A stretch of DNA of 64,000 nucleotides from Azospirillum sp. B21 (GTDB taxonomy: Bacteria; Pseudomonadota; Alphaproteobacteria; Azospirillales; Azospirillaceae), in contig NZ_VTTO01000001.1 in NCBI RefSeq assembly GCF_008364825.1, forward strand, positions 62,001 to 126,000, in the 5' to 3' direction. The position numbers were made by a program, and so were the translations under genes. The notes beneath the pieces are model-generated. The model made no database searches. It saw only the letters and a list, made by a program, of their open reading frames with translations, and was not told the origin of the DNA. Below, in pieces: positions 25,151-36,487 of the stretch. Within the stretch, counting starts at the first letter, position 1. Each line of letters starts with the position of its first letter.

Positions 25151-26454
25151 GTGCGCCAATGAATGCCCGTGTCGTCTACCGCAACGCCCGCCTGCTGGAT
25201 CCGGCGACCGGGCTGGACCAGCGCGCCGACCTGCTGATCGACGGCGAAACAATCGCCGATTTCGGACCCGGCCTGTTCAGCGATGCCACGCCCGAGGGTG
25301 CCGAGGTCGTCGATCTCGCCGGCCAGTGCCTCGCTCCGGGCCTCGTCGACATGCGCGTGCTGATCGGCGAACCGGGCGAGGAAGAGAAGGATACGATCAA
25401 GAGCGCGTCCCGCGCCGCGGCGGCCGGCGGCATCACCGCCATGGCGCTGCTGCCCAACACCGACCCGGTGCTGGACGAGGTCGCCGGGCTGGAGTTTATC
25501 GCGCGGCGCGCCCGCGAGGTGAAGCTGGTCAAGGTCTTCGCCTACGGCTCCGCCACGCGCGGCACCGAAGGCAAGGAGATCACGGAGATGGGGCTGCTGA
25601 GCCATGCCGGCGCGGTCGCCTTCACCGACGGCACCAAGGCCATCGTCAGCGCCAAGACGATGCGCCGGGCACTCAGCTACGCCAAGACCTTCGGCAAGCT
25701 GATCGTCCAGCACCCGGAAGAGCCGTCGCTGGCGTCCGGCGGCATGATGAACTCCGGCGAGATCGCCACGCGCCTCGGCCTTGTCGGCATCCCGCGCGAG
25801 GCCGAGATCATCATGATCGAGCGCGACCTGCGGCTGGCCGAGCTGACCGGCGGGCGCCTCCATTTCGCCCACATCACCACGTCGGAGTCGGTCGACCTGA
25901 TCCGCCGCGCCAAGGCACGCGGGCTGAAGGTGACCTGCGACACCGCCCCGCATTACTTCGCCCTGACCGAGACCGATGTCGGCGATTACCGCACCTATGC
26001 CAAGGTGTCGCCGCCGCTGCGCGGCGAGATGGACCGCCGGGCCATCGTCGAGGGTCTGTCCGACGGCACCATCGACGCCATCGCGTCCGACCATGTGCCG
26101 CAGGACCAGGACCAGAAGCGCCTGCCCTTCGCCCAGGCCGCGCCCGGCGTGATCGGGCTGGAGACGCTGTTCCCGCTGACGCTGGAACTGGTGCACAAGG
26201 GCAAAATGCCGCTGCTGAAGGCGCTGGCCTGCGTCACGTCCAACCCGGCGGCGATCCTCGATCTGGCCGTCGGCCGCATCGTGAAGGGCGGACCGGCCGA
26301 TCTGGTCGCCTTCGACCTCAATGTTCCCTGGCAGATCGACGTCGGCCGCTTCAAGTCGAAGTCGAAGAACTCGCCCTTCGAGAACCGCCCGGTCCAGGGC
26401 CGGCCGCTGCGCACCATCGTGGATGGTCGCACCGTCTGGCAGGCGGAGGACTGA
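25147..26454 (+). CDS. Dihydroorotase homologue lacking the HxH metal site (PyrC'-like)
   Basis: The 435-residue amidohydrolase-fold protein aligns along its whole length with class I dihydroorotases ([61 protein letters not shown]). The usual metal-binding motif D-x-H-x-H-x-REPG at the end of strand 1 reads [10 protein letters not shown], so both histidines and the conserved Arg are lost, and SDHxPH reads SDHVPQ. Some later ligands remain. This matches the noncatalytic PyrC' type known from Pseudomonas, where it is needed to assemble PyrB. Automatic annotation would call it pyrC. An active dihydroorotase should be encoded elsewhere. It is translationally coupled to pyrB. Confidence 0.88.
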   Translation: MSAPMNARVVYRNARLLDPATGLDQRADLLIDGETIADFGPGLFSDATPEGAEVVDLAGQCLAPGLVDMRVLIGEPGEEEKDTIKSASRAAAAGGITAMALLPNTDPVLDEVAGLEFIARRAREVKLVKVFAYGSATRGTEGKEITEMGLLSHAGAVAFTDGTKAIVSAKTMRRALSYAKTFGKLIVQHPEEPSLASGGMMNSGEIATRLGLVGIPREAEIIMIERDLRLAELTGGRLHFAHITTSESVDLIRRAKARGLKVTCDTAPHYFALTETDVGDYRTYAKVSPPLRGEMDRRAIVEGLSDGTIDAIASDHVPQDQDQKRLPFAQAAPGVIGLETLFPLTLELVHKGKMPLLKALACVTSNPAAILDLAVGRIVKGGPADLVAFDLNVPWQIDVGRFKSKSKNSPFENRPVQGRPLRTIVDGRTVWQAED

Positions 26455-26458
26455 TCCG

Positions 26459-27058
26459 GTGCTGACTCTCGTGCTTGCCGCCCTGCTGGGCTACCTGCTG
26501 GGTTCGATCCCTTTCGGGCTGGTTCTGACCCGGCTGGCCGGGCTGGGCGACATCCGCCAGATCGGTTCCGGCAACATCGGCGCCACCAATGTGCTACGCA
26601 CCGGCAACAAGCCGCTGGCCCTGGCGACCCTGCTGCTGGACAGCGGCAAGGGCGCCATCGCGGCCCTGCTGGCCCTGTGGTGGGCCGGTCCCGAAGCGGC
26701 GGTGCTGGCCGCCGGCGGCGCCATGCTGGGCCACAGCTTTCCGGTTTGGCTGGGCTTCAAGGGTGGCAAGGGCGTGGCGACGGCGATCGGCGTTCTGCTG
26801 GCGATTTCCTGGCCGGTCGGTCTGCTCGCCTGCCTGACTTGGCTGGTGATGGCGGCCCTGTTCCGAATCTCGTCGCTCTCGGCTCTGACGGCGCTGGGCA
26901 TCAGCCCGTTGACCGGATGGTACTTCGGCGGGCCGCTGGTCGCCGGCCTCTGCCTGTTCATCGCCATCCTGGTCTTCATCCGCCACGAGGCGAACATTCG
27001 CCGCCTGCTGAAGGGCGAGGAACCGAAGATCGGCGCCGGCAAAAAGAAGGCGGCGTGA
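26459..27058 (+). CDS. plsY: Glycerol-3-phosphate acyltransferase PlsY
   Basis: PlsY transfers the acyl group from acyl phosphate to glycerol-3-phosphate, the first step of phospholipid synthesis, in the inner membrane. The 199-residue protein has about five membrane segments and the conserved blocks [44 protein letters not shown] and the C-terminal [15 protein letters not shown]. The start is GTG at 26459, 4 nt after the dihydroorotase-like stop, with GGAGGA 8 nt upstream. Co-transcription with pyrB is likely. An intrinsic terminator follows at 27065. Confidence 0.95.
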   Translation: MLTLVLAALLGYLLGSIPFGLVLTRLAGLGDIRQIGSGNIGATNVLRTGNKPLALATLLLDSGKGAIAALLALWWAGPEAAVLAAGGAMLGHSFPVWLGFKGGKGVATAIGVLLAISWPVGLLACLTWLVMAALFRISSLSALTALGISPLTGWYFGGPLVAGLCLFIAILVFIRHEANIRRLLKGEEPKIGAGKKKAA

Positions 27059-27064
27059 ACGGAC

Positions 27065-27103
27065 GGCTTCCCTCTCCGTCAGTTTGAGGGAAGCCCATTT
27101 TCC
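27065..27103 (+). terminator. Intrinsic terminator of the pyrB-plsY unit
   Basis: GGCTTCCCTC (27065-27074) pairs with GAGGGAAGCC (27086-27095), followed by CATTTTC, 7 nt after the plsY stop. Confidence 0.8.
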
Positions 27104-27189
27104 CCTCAGCCACTGGAAGGACCGCCGGCGCTGAACGGCTTTGTCGTCCTACCCGCCCCTGGCTCGTTGCATCCTGAACCATCACTGTG

Positions 27190-27585
27190 TTTTTGGCGCC
27201 GTACAGGTGACCGGGGCGAACATTTTGATATACTAGCACTCTAAAGCTCACGTCTTTTTGTTTGTGCCCTTTAACCAGTCCAGAAACAAATTTAGGGGCG
27301 ACTTTGCTTCTTCAATAAGAGTACTTTCGAACATCAAAAAACTACATAAAGAATTATCTAGCTTCATCCTGATGATGAATAGAAAATTACCCGCGTTTCG
27401 CGCGGAAATTAAAATACAGCGCCTAAGTAATTTTTAGAATACATTACCAAGTCAATTGGGGGTGCGGCCTTTTGGCATTTAGTTCCCGCTTAATTTTCTT
27501 GCGACATACTGGCGTATGAAACCGTGCGCTACCCGGGCTCGCTGCGGCGACGGGCGAGCGCGTGGAAATCATGCGGGGGGTGTCG
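27190..27585. other. AT-rich intergenic region without a supported gene
   Basis: Between the plsY terminator and the chemoreceptor gene lies about 400 nt that is far poorer in GC than the rest of the window. Stop codons are dense in every frame I followed and I see no coding sequence. A short CCGCG/CGCGG hairpin lies at 27391-27405. The region probably holds the chemoreceptor promoter, but no consensus could be fixed. Confidence 0.5.
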
Positions 27586-29595
27586 ATGTTGGGTGCGCTG
27601 AAAATTCGGACGCGGGTGAACGCCGGATTCGGCATGGTTGTCCTTCTGCTGGTGCTGCTCGGGGTGGTCTCCTGGCGTTCGGCCCAGCATTCGAACGACA
27701 GCCTGAACAGTTTCGCCGACCAGGGCCTGATCGTTGAGCAGCTCCAGCAGGTCGATTCGGCCGTGTTGCGCGCCCGAATGGCCTTCCTTCGCTATATGGC
27801 GACCGGCAAAGTGGAGAATACCCAGGCGATCTACGCCGAGATGGCCAATGCGGAACGGGAGTTGGCGGCGACGAAGCCGATGATGCCCGACGATGTGTCT
27901 CGCCGCCCGCTCGACGAAGAAGCCGCCAAGATGCAGTCCTACATCCAGGCAGTCCGCGACTATCAGGCTCGCCGCAGCGAACTCGAGCGGCTGACCAAGG
28001 AAGTGGTGTACGATGCCGGCTCCGCCCTGCGCGCGCAACTGGTGGAGATGCGCACGGCCGAAGAGAACGCCAATCACTTCGGGACGGTCGCCACCCTGAA
28101 CAAGCTGAGCGAGGGCGTGTGGACCACCCGCATCCTGGCCTTCCGACTGTTGGCCGGCGACAAGGAATATGATTTCGACAGGGTCGCTCTTCGACTTGGC
28201 GAGGCATCCAGCGCCATGAAGGAGTTGGGGGACATGCCGCTTGCCGAAGGCCAGCAGGCACGAATCGCTACCGCGAGCAACTTGCTTGAAAAGCTCGCCA
28301 CCGGCCTGAAGTCGATCGAAGGTCACATGAAGGCGATGGACGAGATCATCAACTCCCGTCTCAGCCCGATCGGCACGGCTATCGCCAAGCAGCTCCAGGA
28401 AATCCGCGACCCGGTGTCGGCCGGTCAGGCGGTGTTGCGCAAGAGCGCGATCGAGACCGCCGACGAAGCAGAAACACTGAGCGTGATCCTGACGCCTGCG
28501 GCAGCGCTGCTTGCCGTCCTGCTGGCTTGGCTGATCGGCCGCAGCGTCGCCAATCCGGTGGTGGCGATGACGGCGGCGATGGGCCGGCTGGCGAAGGGGG
28601 ACCTCTCCGTCGACGTCCCCGCCGCTGGCCGCCGTGACGAGATCGGCGCAATGGCGTCGGCCGTGCAGGTCTTCCGGGACACCATGATCCAGACCCGGCG
28701 TATGGAGCAGGAGGCGAAGGAGGCGGAGATCCGTGCCGCAGCCGACCGTCGCGCCGCAATGCTCCAACTGGCCGACAGCTTCGAAGGCAACGTGCAGGGC
28801 ATCGTCGAGACGGTCGCCTCCGCTGCGACGGAGATGCAGGGCACGGCCAGCGCCATGTCCGCCACCGCCGACCAGACCAGCGCCCAAGCGACCAACGTCG
28901 CTGCAGCGGCCGAACAGGCCTCCGTCAACGTGCAGACCGTTGCCGCGGCGACGGAGGAGCTTTCCTCCTCCATTGCCGAGATCGGCCGGCAGGTCACAGC
29001 TTCCACCCGCGTCGCCGCCCAGGCGGTGGAGGATGCTCGGCGGACCGGTCAAGCCATCGAAGGTCTGGTGCAGGCAGCCCAGCAGATCGAGCAGGTGGTG
29101 GTGCTCATCAATTCCATCGCCGGCCAGACCAACCTGTTGGCGCTGAATGCAACCATCGAAGCGGCCAGGGCCGGCGAGGCCGGCAAGGGCTTCGCCGTCG
29201 TCGCCAGCGAGGTGAAGCAGCTCGCCAACCAGACTGCCCGCGCTACCGAGGACATCCAGGCCAAGGTGAAGGAGATCCAGTCCGCCACCGCCGGCGCGCA
29301 GACCGCCATTACCGGCATCGCCAGCACGATCGACCAGATCAGCGACATCTCCACCGGCATCGCCGCCGCCATCGAGGAACAGAATGCCGCGACCGGCGAC
29401 ATCGCCAACAACGTGGCGCAGGCCGCTCGCGGCACTGGCGACGTGTCTTCCAACATCCTGGGGGTGAATCAGGCGGCGTCGGAAACCGGCACGGCGGCCG
29501 GACAGGTCCTGCATGCGGCCGGCGACCTTGCACGCGACGCGGAAAAGCTGCGCCGGGAGGTTCAGACCTTCGTGGCCACGATCCGCGCGGCGTGA
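27586..29595 (+). CDS. Transmembrane methyl-accepting chemotaxis protein
   Basis: This chemoreceptor has 669 residues. It begins with a short cytoplasmic stretch and TM1 ([15 protein letters not shown]), then a roughly 260-residue periplasmic helical sensor (residues about 35-295) whose length suggests a two-bundle HBM-type ligand domain, then TM2 ([18 protein letters not shown]), a HAMP domain and the signalling domain with tip sequence [20 protein letters not shown] near residue 520. The start ATG at 27586 follows a GGGGGG tract; a GTG 24 nt earlier is possible. No C-terminal CheR-tethering pentapeptide is present. The ligand is unknown. Confidence 0.93.
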   Translation: MLGALKIRTRVNAGFGMVVLLLVLLGVVSWRSAQHSNDSLNSFADQGLIVEQLQQVDSAVLRARMAFLRYMATGKVENTQAIYAEMANAERELAATKPMMPDDVSRRPLDEEAAKMQSYIQAVRDYQARRSELERLTKEVVYDAGSALRAQLVEMRTAEENANHFGTVATLNKLSEGVWTTRILAFRLLAGDKEYDFDRVALRLGEASSAMKELGDMPLAEGQQARIATASNLLEKLATGLKSIEGHMKAMDEIINSRLSPIGTAIAKQLQEIRDPVSAGQAVLRKSAIETADEAETLSVILTPAAALLAVLLAWLIGRSVANPVVAMTAAMGRLAKGDLSVDVPAAGRRDEIGAMASAVQVFRDTMIQTRRMEQEAKEAEIRAAADRRAAMLQLADSFEGNVQGIVETVASAATEMQGTASAMSATADQTSAQATNVAAAAEQASVNVQTVAAATEELSSSIAEIGRQVTASTRVAAQAVEDARRTGQAIEGLVQAAQQIEQVVVLINSIAGQTNLLALNATIEAARAGEAGKGFAVVASEVKQLANQTARATEDIQAKVKEIQSATAGAQTAITGIASTIDQISDISTGIAAAIEEQNAATGDIANNVAQAARGTGDVSSNILGVNQAASETGTAAGQVLHAAGDLARDAEKLRREVQTFVATIRAA

Positions 29596-29630
29596 TCGCG
29601 CACGTGTGTTCGACATCGGGCGACGCCGAC

Positions 29631-29660
29631 GGCGGGGAGGAAACTCCCCGCCGCTTTCGT
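29631..29660 (+). terminator. Intrinsic terminator after the chemoreceptor gene
   Basis: GGCGGGGAG (29631-29639) pairs with CTCCCCGCC (29644-29652) around a GAAA tetraloop and is followed by GCTTTCGTTT. Confidence 0.85.
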
Positions 29661-29845
29661 TTGTAGCCTGTTGATTTCGTTCCGCTTGCCGCCTGCCGGC
29701 CCCTGCCCCATTTCGCCCACCGGGGGAAAGACAACTGGTGCGGCCATGCGTTATGCTGCACGGCAATCCGGGACACGAACCAACAACCCGGCAGGCGAGC
29801 CGGCCGCTGACGCCGGTGGATAACGAGACGCTGAGGGAACCGAGA

Positions 29846-31787
<1,942 letters not shown>

Positions 31788-31798
<11 letters not shown>

Positions 31799-32258
31799 TG
31801 TGGCGGTGAAGCTGTTCCTCGACCTGGACGGGGTATTGGCCGATTTCGACCGCGGCGTCGTCGCGGTAACCGGCAAGCGGCCGGAACAGCTGCCGATGAA
31901 GGAGATGTGGCGGGCTTTGTCCCGCCACTCCGACTTTTTCGGCACGTTGGAGTTCATGCACGACGCGCAGGAGCTCTGGCAGTTCTGCGCTCCCCACCGG
32001 CCGACCATCCTCACAGGCCTGCCGCTGGGCAGTTGGGCACCCGAACAGAAAAAGCGCTGGGTCGCCCGCATGCTCGGGGCCGACGTGCCGGTCATCACCT
32101 GCATGGCCCGCGACAAGGCCCGCTATGCCAACCCCGGCGCCGTCCTCGTCGATGACCGCGAGAAGGCCCGCGACCCTTGGGAGGCGGCCGGTGGCCGCTT
32201 CATCCTCCACCGCAATGCGGCGGACAGCATCGCGGACCTGATCAAGCTGGGGTTCTGA
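31788..32258 (+). CDS. Small HAD-like protein (5'-nucleotidase type C-like)
   Basis: The 156-residue protein has the HAD motif I in [15 protein letters not shown], a predicted motif II at ILTGLP, a basic ARDKARY segment and the acidic motif [16 protein letters not shown]. This arrangement resembles the 5'(3')-deoxyribonucleotidase (NT5C) group, but the substrate is not certain. The start overlaps the acetoacetate--CoA ligase stop by 11 nt; internal GTG codons at 31800 and 31806 are alternative starts that would remove or shorten the overlap. It ends at a bidirectional terminator. Confidence 0.85.
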
Positions 32259-32265
32259 ACGAAGA

Positions 32266-32296
32266 AAAGGGGCGGCACCCGTGTGCCGCCCCCGTT
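32266..32296. terminator. Bidirectional terminator between the HAD gene and terC
   Basis: GGGGCGGCAC (32269-32278) pairs perfectly with GTGCCGCCCC (32283-32292) in the convergent gap, with an A-rich run on the left side that gives a U-tract for the minus-strand transcript. Confidence 0.75.
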
Positions 32297-32309
32297 CCCA
32301 CCCGATAGT

Positions 32310-33302
32310 TTACTCGGCCGCCGCGGTCTTGGTCTCCCGGCTGGTCTTCCACAGCGACACCAGCACACCGCCGCCGATCAGAGCGAAAGTGACGCCCAGC
32401 GCGATCAGCGGGTCGGGCTTGCCGAAAAACTGCGTGTAGAAGATCTTGCCGCCGATGAACACCAGCACCAGAGCCAGCGCGTATTTCAGGTAGCGGAAGC
32501 GATGGACCATCGCAGCCAGAGCGAAATACAAGGCACGCAGGCCGAGGATGGCGAAGATGTTGCTTGTATAGACCAGATACGGATCGGTGGTGATGGCGAA
32601 GATCGCCGGCACGCTGTCGACCGCGAAGACGAGGTCGGCCAGTTCCACCATGATCAGCGCCAGCAGAAGCGGGGTGGCGGCCCAACGCATCGCACCGCCC
32701 GGACCGCTCGGCTCCTTCACGATGAAGTGATGGCCATGGAAGCGGTCGGTCACCCGGATATGGCTCTTCAGGAAGCGAAGGGCGGCATTTTCGCCGAGAT
32801 TGGTCTCCTCGTCCTTCGTGAACAGCATCTTGATCCCGGTCAGCACCAGGAAGGCGCCGAAGAGATAGAGGACCCAGTGGAACTCCGAAACCAGCGCCGC
32901 GCCGGCGCCGATCATCAGGCCGCGCAACACGATGACGCCCAGGATACCCCAGAACAGCACACGATGTTGCAGTTCGCGCGGTACTGCGAAGTAGCTGAAG
33001 ATCAGCGATATGACGAAGACGTTGTCCAGTGACAGGCTCTTCTCGACGAAGAAGCCCGTGTAGTACTGAAGGCCTGCCTCCGAGCCCATCGAGTACCAGA
33101 CCCAGCCGCCGAACAGCATGGCGACCGCAATGTAGAAAGCCGACAGCTTCAGGCTTTCGCCTACGCCGATGACATGATCGCGGCGGTTCAGAACACCCAG
33201 ATCCAGAACCAGAAGCGTCAGCACCACGCCGATGAAAACAAGCCAAATCCAAATTGGTTTTCCCAAAAATTCAAGGAAAACCGTCGCAAGCATACCATCC
33301 AT
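32310..33302 (-). CDS. TerC/Alx-family integral membrane protein
   Basis: This 330-residue inner-membrane protein has about nine hydrophobic segments. The TerC family blocks with membrane-embedded acidic residues are present: FFVEKSLSLDNVFVISLIFSYF and LADLVFAVDSVPAIFAIT. Family members such as Alx act in manganese export or alkaline pH response, and TerC in tellurite resistance. The start is MDGMLATVF at 33302 (MLATVF at 33293 also possible). No tellurite gene cluster is nearby. A 13-nt palindrome (33319-33331) lies 17 nt upstream of the start. I looked for a yybP-ykoY manganese riboswitch and could not support one. Confidence 0.92.
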   Translation of the reverse strand: MDGMLATVFLEFLGKPIWIWLVFIGVVLTLLVLDLGVLNRRDHVIGVGESLKLSAFYIAVAMLFGGWVWYSMGSEAGLQYYTGFFVEKSLSLDNVFVISLIFSYFAVPRELQHRVLFWGILGVIVLRGLMIGAGAALVSEFHWVLYLFGAFLVLTGIKMLFTKDEETNLGENAALRFLKSHIRVTDRFHGHHFIVKEPSGPGGAMRWAATPLLLALIMVELADLVFAVDSVPAIFAITTDPYLVYTSNIFAILGLRALYFALAAMVHRFRYLKYALALVLVFIGGKIFYTQFFGKPDPLIALGVTFALIGGGVLVSLWKTSRETKTAAAE

Positions 33303-33318
33303 AGCAAGACCCACTTGA

Positions 33319-33331
33319 TGACGCTGCGTCA
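33319..33331. promoter_or_regulatory. 13-nt palindrome upstream of terC
   Basis: TGACGC and GCGTCA are separated by one T, 17 nt before the terC start. It could be an operator or a small leader hairpin. The remaining gap to the HU gene (33332-33770) shows no gene with good support. Confidence 0.4.
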
Positions 33332-33770
33332 GCGGTGAAATCAAGCGGTTCCGACATCACGACCGACGCCTCGGTCGCCAGAGGGACCCGGACCCGAACT
33401 TTCTGGCAGATGGTGTCGCCGTTGCCGCGGTCAAGATGGTCTAAGACCGAGTTTTTGCATATTGAGCAAAGCTGACCGGGCATTCTTCGTCGTGACTGAA
33501 TTTCAACGGATGCGGACCTTCGGCGAGTCGCGGCGTCCATGGTGTGCCTAGGGGCGTCGCACAGGCGTGCGGACGCGGAAAACTGCGGCTGTAGAGGCTT
33601 TGGCGGCTCCGGGACTCGGCGCTTGATGCAATGCCGCCACAGATCGGGAACGAATGTCGCGCAAGAAAAACACCGATGGTTGCCCAATCTGTGTTCGCTC
33701 TTGTGCGGATGGTGCCGTTCTGCCAATAACTCCGAAAAACCGAAACCAAACCGACCAAATGGAGTTTTGC

Positions 33771-34046
33771 ATGAACCAGGCCGAGCTGATCGAAACCGTC
33801 GCCACCAACGCCGGCATCAAGAAGGCCGACGCGGCCAAGGTCGTTCAGGCGGTGTTCGAGGGCATCTCCGGCGCGCTGGGCCGCGGCGAGGATGTGCGTC
33901 TGGCCGGTTTCGGCATTTTCGAGGTGGCCGAGCGCGCCGCCCGTGAAGGCCGCAACCCCCGTACCGGCGAAGTCGTAGCGATCGCCGCTTCCAAGGCTCC
34001 GAAGTTCAAGCCGGCCAAGCAGCTGCGCGATCTGGTGAACGGCTGA
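33771..34046 (+). CDS. HU-family DNA-binding protein
   Basis: This nucleoid-associated protein of 91 residues has the typical HU N-terminus MNQAELIETVATNAGIKKADA, the core VRLAGFGIFEVAERAAREGRNPRTGE with the DNA-binding beta arm and its tip proline, and the ending APKFKPAKQLRDLVNG. The ATG at 33771 has GGAG upstream and removes a long non-conserved extension of the open frame. It may be HupB. It is followed 35 nt later by the MucR-family gene on the same strand. Confidence 0.95.
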   Translation: MNQAELIETVATNAGIKKADAAKVVQAVFEGISGALGRGEDVRLAGFGIFEVAERAAREGRNPRTGEVVAIAASKAPKFKPAKQLRDLVNG

Positions 34047-34081
34047 TACGCACGCAACCGCGTCCCAGGGGGAGCGCAGCC

Positions 34082-34492
34082 ATGACCATCGATCAAACCG
34101 AACTGCAATCGCTGACCGCCAAGGTCGTTGCCGCCTATGTCGGCAACAACTCGGTGCCGGTCCACGACCTGCCCACGCTGATCAACAGCGTCCAAGTGGC
34201 TTTCCGCAATCTGGGCGAGGACAAGCCGACCCAGGCGAAGGCCGAGTTGGTCCCGGCGGTCGCGATCAAGAAATCGGTCACGCCGGAATACATCGTCTGC
34301 CTGGAAGACGGGAAGAAGCTGAAGATGCTGAAGCGGCATCTGAAGACCGTCTATGACATGACGCCGGACGAGTACCGCGCCAAGTGGGGACTGCCGGCCG
34401 AATATCCCATGGTCGCGCCGAACTATGCCAAGGCCCGTTCGGAAATGGCGACCAAGCTCGGCCTCGGCCGCAAGCGTGCGGCGGCCGAGTAA
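34082..34492 (+). CDS. MucR/Ros-family transcriptional regulator with degenerate zinc site
   Basis: The 136-residue protein matches MucR/Ros over its length: an N-terminal oligomerisation part (LTAKVVAAYVGNNSVPVHDLPTLI) and the C-terminal DNA-binding part (YIVCLEDGKKLKMLKRHL, MTPDEYRAKWGLPAEYPMVAPNYA). In Ros the zinc is held by two Cys and two His. Here the second Cys position is Asp (CLED) and the second His position is Val (HLKTVYDM), so the finger probably folds without zinc, as described for some Mesorhizobium homologues. MucR proteins act as nucleoid-like repressors of surface polysaccharide and symbiosis genes. Its position after HU fits a nucleoid-related pair. Confidence 0.92.
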   Translation: MTIDQTELQSLTAKVVAAYVGNNSVPVHDLPTLINSVQVAFRNLGEDKPTQAKAELVPAVAIKKSVTPEYIVCLEDGKKLKMLKRHLKTVYDMTPDEYRAKWGLPAEYPMVAPNYAKARSEMATKLGLGRKRAAAE

Positions 34493-34517
34493 GCGGTCTT
34501 CATCCGCATGAGCTTTG

Positions 34518-34550
34518 AAAAAGGCGCGCTCAACCGGGCGCGCCTTTTTT
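34518..34550 (+). terminator. Intrinsic terminator after the MucR-family gene
   Basis: GGCGCGC (34523-34529) pairs with GCGCGCC (34538-34544) and is followed by TTTTTT. It ends the HU-MucR unit. The following 680 nt up to rpoH carry no gene that I can support; the open frame at 34709-35086 has atypical composition and no ribosome-binding site. Confidence 0.9.
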
Positions 34551-35232
34551 CGTATGTACCCTCCAGGACCAATGGCGGGGGTGCAAGTGAACCGCAAGCT
34601 TTCAACCGTCGGCACGCCCTCCCCCGGCTTACCTCCAGTCGGTTCCGACGGCCTATGACCAATGTTCGGGTGGCGAAGCGGATCGGCCTTCCCATCTAGG
34701 GTTCCGGTATGATTGAGGGACCACGGGCGGTCCTATCACCATCCTCACCGCAGAGGCATAGTTGCCTCGCGCACCGCCGGCTGACCTGCAGCCGATCCAT
34801 TTCGCGGGTGCGGCATATCGACGGCAGTCCGCCCGGACATTTGCCGGACGATCGGAAGAGGAGCTACCGCCCGAACGTCACCCGGCTGAACGTCAGGGGT
34901 CATAGGATTGGCTCCTCTCCCAGACTGCCGGTGCGGGTGGAAGAAGAGCCTGGGTATACGCCGAAAAACACCCGGAACATGCCCTTTCCTGGCTTGATCC
35001 GCCGCAAATCCGCGGCCACATTAACATTGTCAAAAGGACGCAGTTCCTTGAGACGCCGGGCAAAATACAAACCCCACAACAGCTAAGGTCGGATCGACGG
35101 ACGTTATTCCTACGTTCGCGCCACAGTCCGCCGTTGGTTCATCGCCTCGAAGGCGATCCCTGCCATGGGTCCCGACAGGGGCCGGCCCCGACTGGGGGCT
35201 GCCCCGTGAAGCGTTGGAGAGGAGGCATTCGC

Positions 35233-36123
35233 GTGCTGAAGAAACTGCTGACCGGTGAAAGCGCCAGCCTGACCCGCTACATCGAGGAATCCAAGCGCTT
35301 CCCCATCCTGGCGCCGGACGTGGAGCGCGACCTCGCCATCGCTTGGCGTGAACGCGGCAGTCCCCAGGCGCTGGAGCAGCTCGTGGGCAGCCATCTCCGC
35401 TTGGTGATCAAGATCGCCCGCGGCTTCGGTGGCTACGGCCTGCCGCTGGTCGATCTGGTGGCCGAGGGAAATGTCGGCCTGATGCAGGCCGCCCAGAAGT
35501 TCGATCCGCAGCGCGGCTTCCGCTTCGCCACCTATGCCACCTGGTGGATCCGTGCCGCTATCCAGGAATACATCCTGCACAGCTGGTCGCTGGTGAAGAT
35601 GGGCACCACCGCTGCACAGAAGAAGCTGTTCTTCAACCTCCGCCGGCTGAAGAGCCAGATGGCCGAACTGGAGCAGGGCGACCTGTCGCCGGAGACGGTG
35701 GCGACCATCGCCGCCGAACTGGACGTGCCGGAAACCGAGGTGGTGGAGATGAACCGCCGCCTTGCCGCGAACGACAGCTCGCTCGACGCCACCCTGTCGA
35801 CCGATGGCGAGACCAATTGGCTTGAACTGCTGGCGGACGACCGCCCCACGCAGGACACCATGCTGGCGGAAGCCGACGAACTGGCGCTGCGCCGCCGGCT
35901 TGTCGGTCAGGCCCTGGACCGGCTGGACGCACGTGAACGCCGCATCCTCTTCGAGCGCCGCCTGAAGGACGATCCGTCGACCCTCGAAGCGCTGAGCCAG
36001 CAATTTTCGGTGTCGCGTGAACGCGTTCGCCAAATCGAAGTGCGGGCTTTCGAGAAGCTTCAGAAGGCCGTGCTCAGTGCCGCCCAGGCCCTGCGCCGGC
36101 CGGCCACCCCGATGGTGGCCTGA
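35233..36123 (+). CDS. rpoH: RNA polymerase sigma-32 factor (heat shock)
   Basis: RpoH directs RNA polymerase to heat-shock and other stress genes. The 296-residue protein has region 2 (LVVKI-like segment HLRLVIKIARGFGGYG, LVAEGNVGLMQAAQKFDPQRGFRFATYATWWIRAAIQEYI), the RpoH box QKKLFFNLRRLK diagnostic of sigma-32, and region 4 (SQQFSVSRERVRQIEVRAFEKLQ). The start is GTG at 35233 with AGGAGG 7 nt upstream; the longer open frame is not supported. Alphaproteobacteria often have several rpoH paralogues, so this may be one of a set. A strong terminator follows. Confidence 0.96.
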   Translation: MLKKLLTGESASLTRYIEESKRFPILAPDVERDLAIAWRERGSPQALEQLVGSHLRLVIKIARGFGGYGLPLVDLVAEGNVGLMQAAQKFDPQRGFRFATYATWWIRAAIQEYILHSWSLVKMGTTAAQKKLFFNLRRLKSQMAELEQGDLSPETVATIAAELDVPETEVVEMNRRLAANDSSLDATLSTDGETNWLELLADDRPTQDTMLAEADELALRRRLVGQALDRLDARERRILFERRLKDDPSTLEALSQQFSVSRERVRQIEVRAFEKLQKAVLSAAQALRRPATPMVA

Positions 36124-36257
36124 TCCCACCGCGTTTCCCGTCCGGCGCGGGCTCCGCTCCGGACGGGCCTCATGCGGCACCGGCCATCCGGACGGATTCC
36201 GCCGCATCGCTCCCGCGGGCTGCGGCCCGCCTGTTGCCTCCAGACCTGTAAACCTGC

Positions 36258-36295
36258 AAGCCGGCGGCGCCCTCGGGCTCCGCCGGCTTTTTTCT
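36258..36295 (+). terminator. Intrinsic terminator after rpoH
   Basis: AAGCCGGCGG (36258-36267) pairs with CCGCCGGCTT (36280-36289) and is followed by a run of T. The rest of the 364-nt gap up to the chemoreceptor gene has no supported gene; its last 80 nt are AT-rich and likely hold a promoter. Confidence 0.9.
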
Positions 36296-36487
36296 TTCCG
36301 ATATCGAGCAATAAGCCGACCCCCGTGGGGGCCGTCACGACGCTTGATTACCCGCGGTAGAGGTTCTGCGACAAAGTGACCGGTTCAAAGATGCGAGTGC
36401 CTGCGCATGATGTGCCGCTCGCGGGAAAGTTTGCAATTTTGGCAATTCTTAGTACGCTCGTCATATTTCAAATGGGAGAGGGGCTCC

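Noticed and set aside
27059..27585. tRNA or small RNA gene in the AT-rich gap
   Set aside because: No cloverleaf, T-loop signature or paired promoter and terminator could be found beyond the plsY terminator and one short hairpin.
33303..33400. Manganese (yybP-ykoY) riboswitch upstream of the TerC gene
   Set aside because: The family is often preceded by this riboswitch, but the conserved L1 and L3 sequences are not found; only a short palindrome is present.
34709..35086. 125-codon open frame upstream of rpoH
   Set aside because: No ribosome-binding site, Arg/Ser/Pro-rich low-quality composition and no recognisable domain; the region is better read as leader or promoter DNA.
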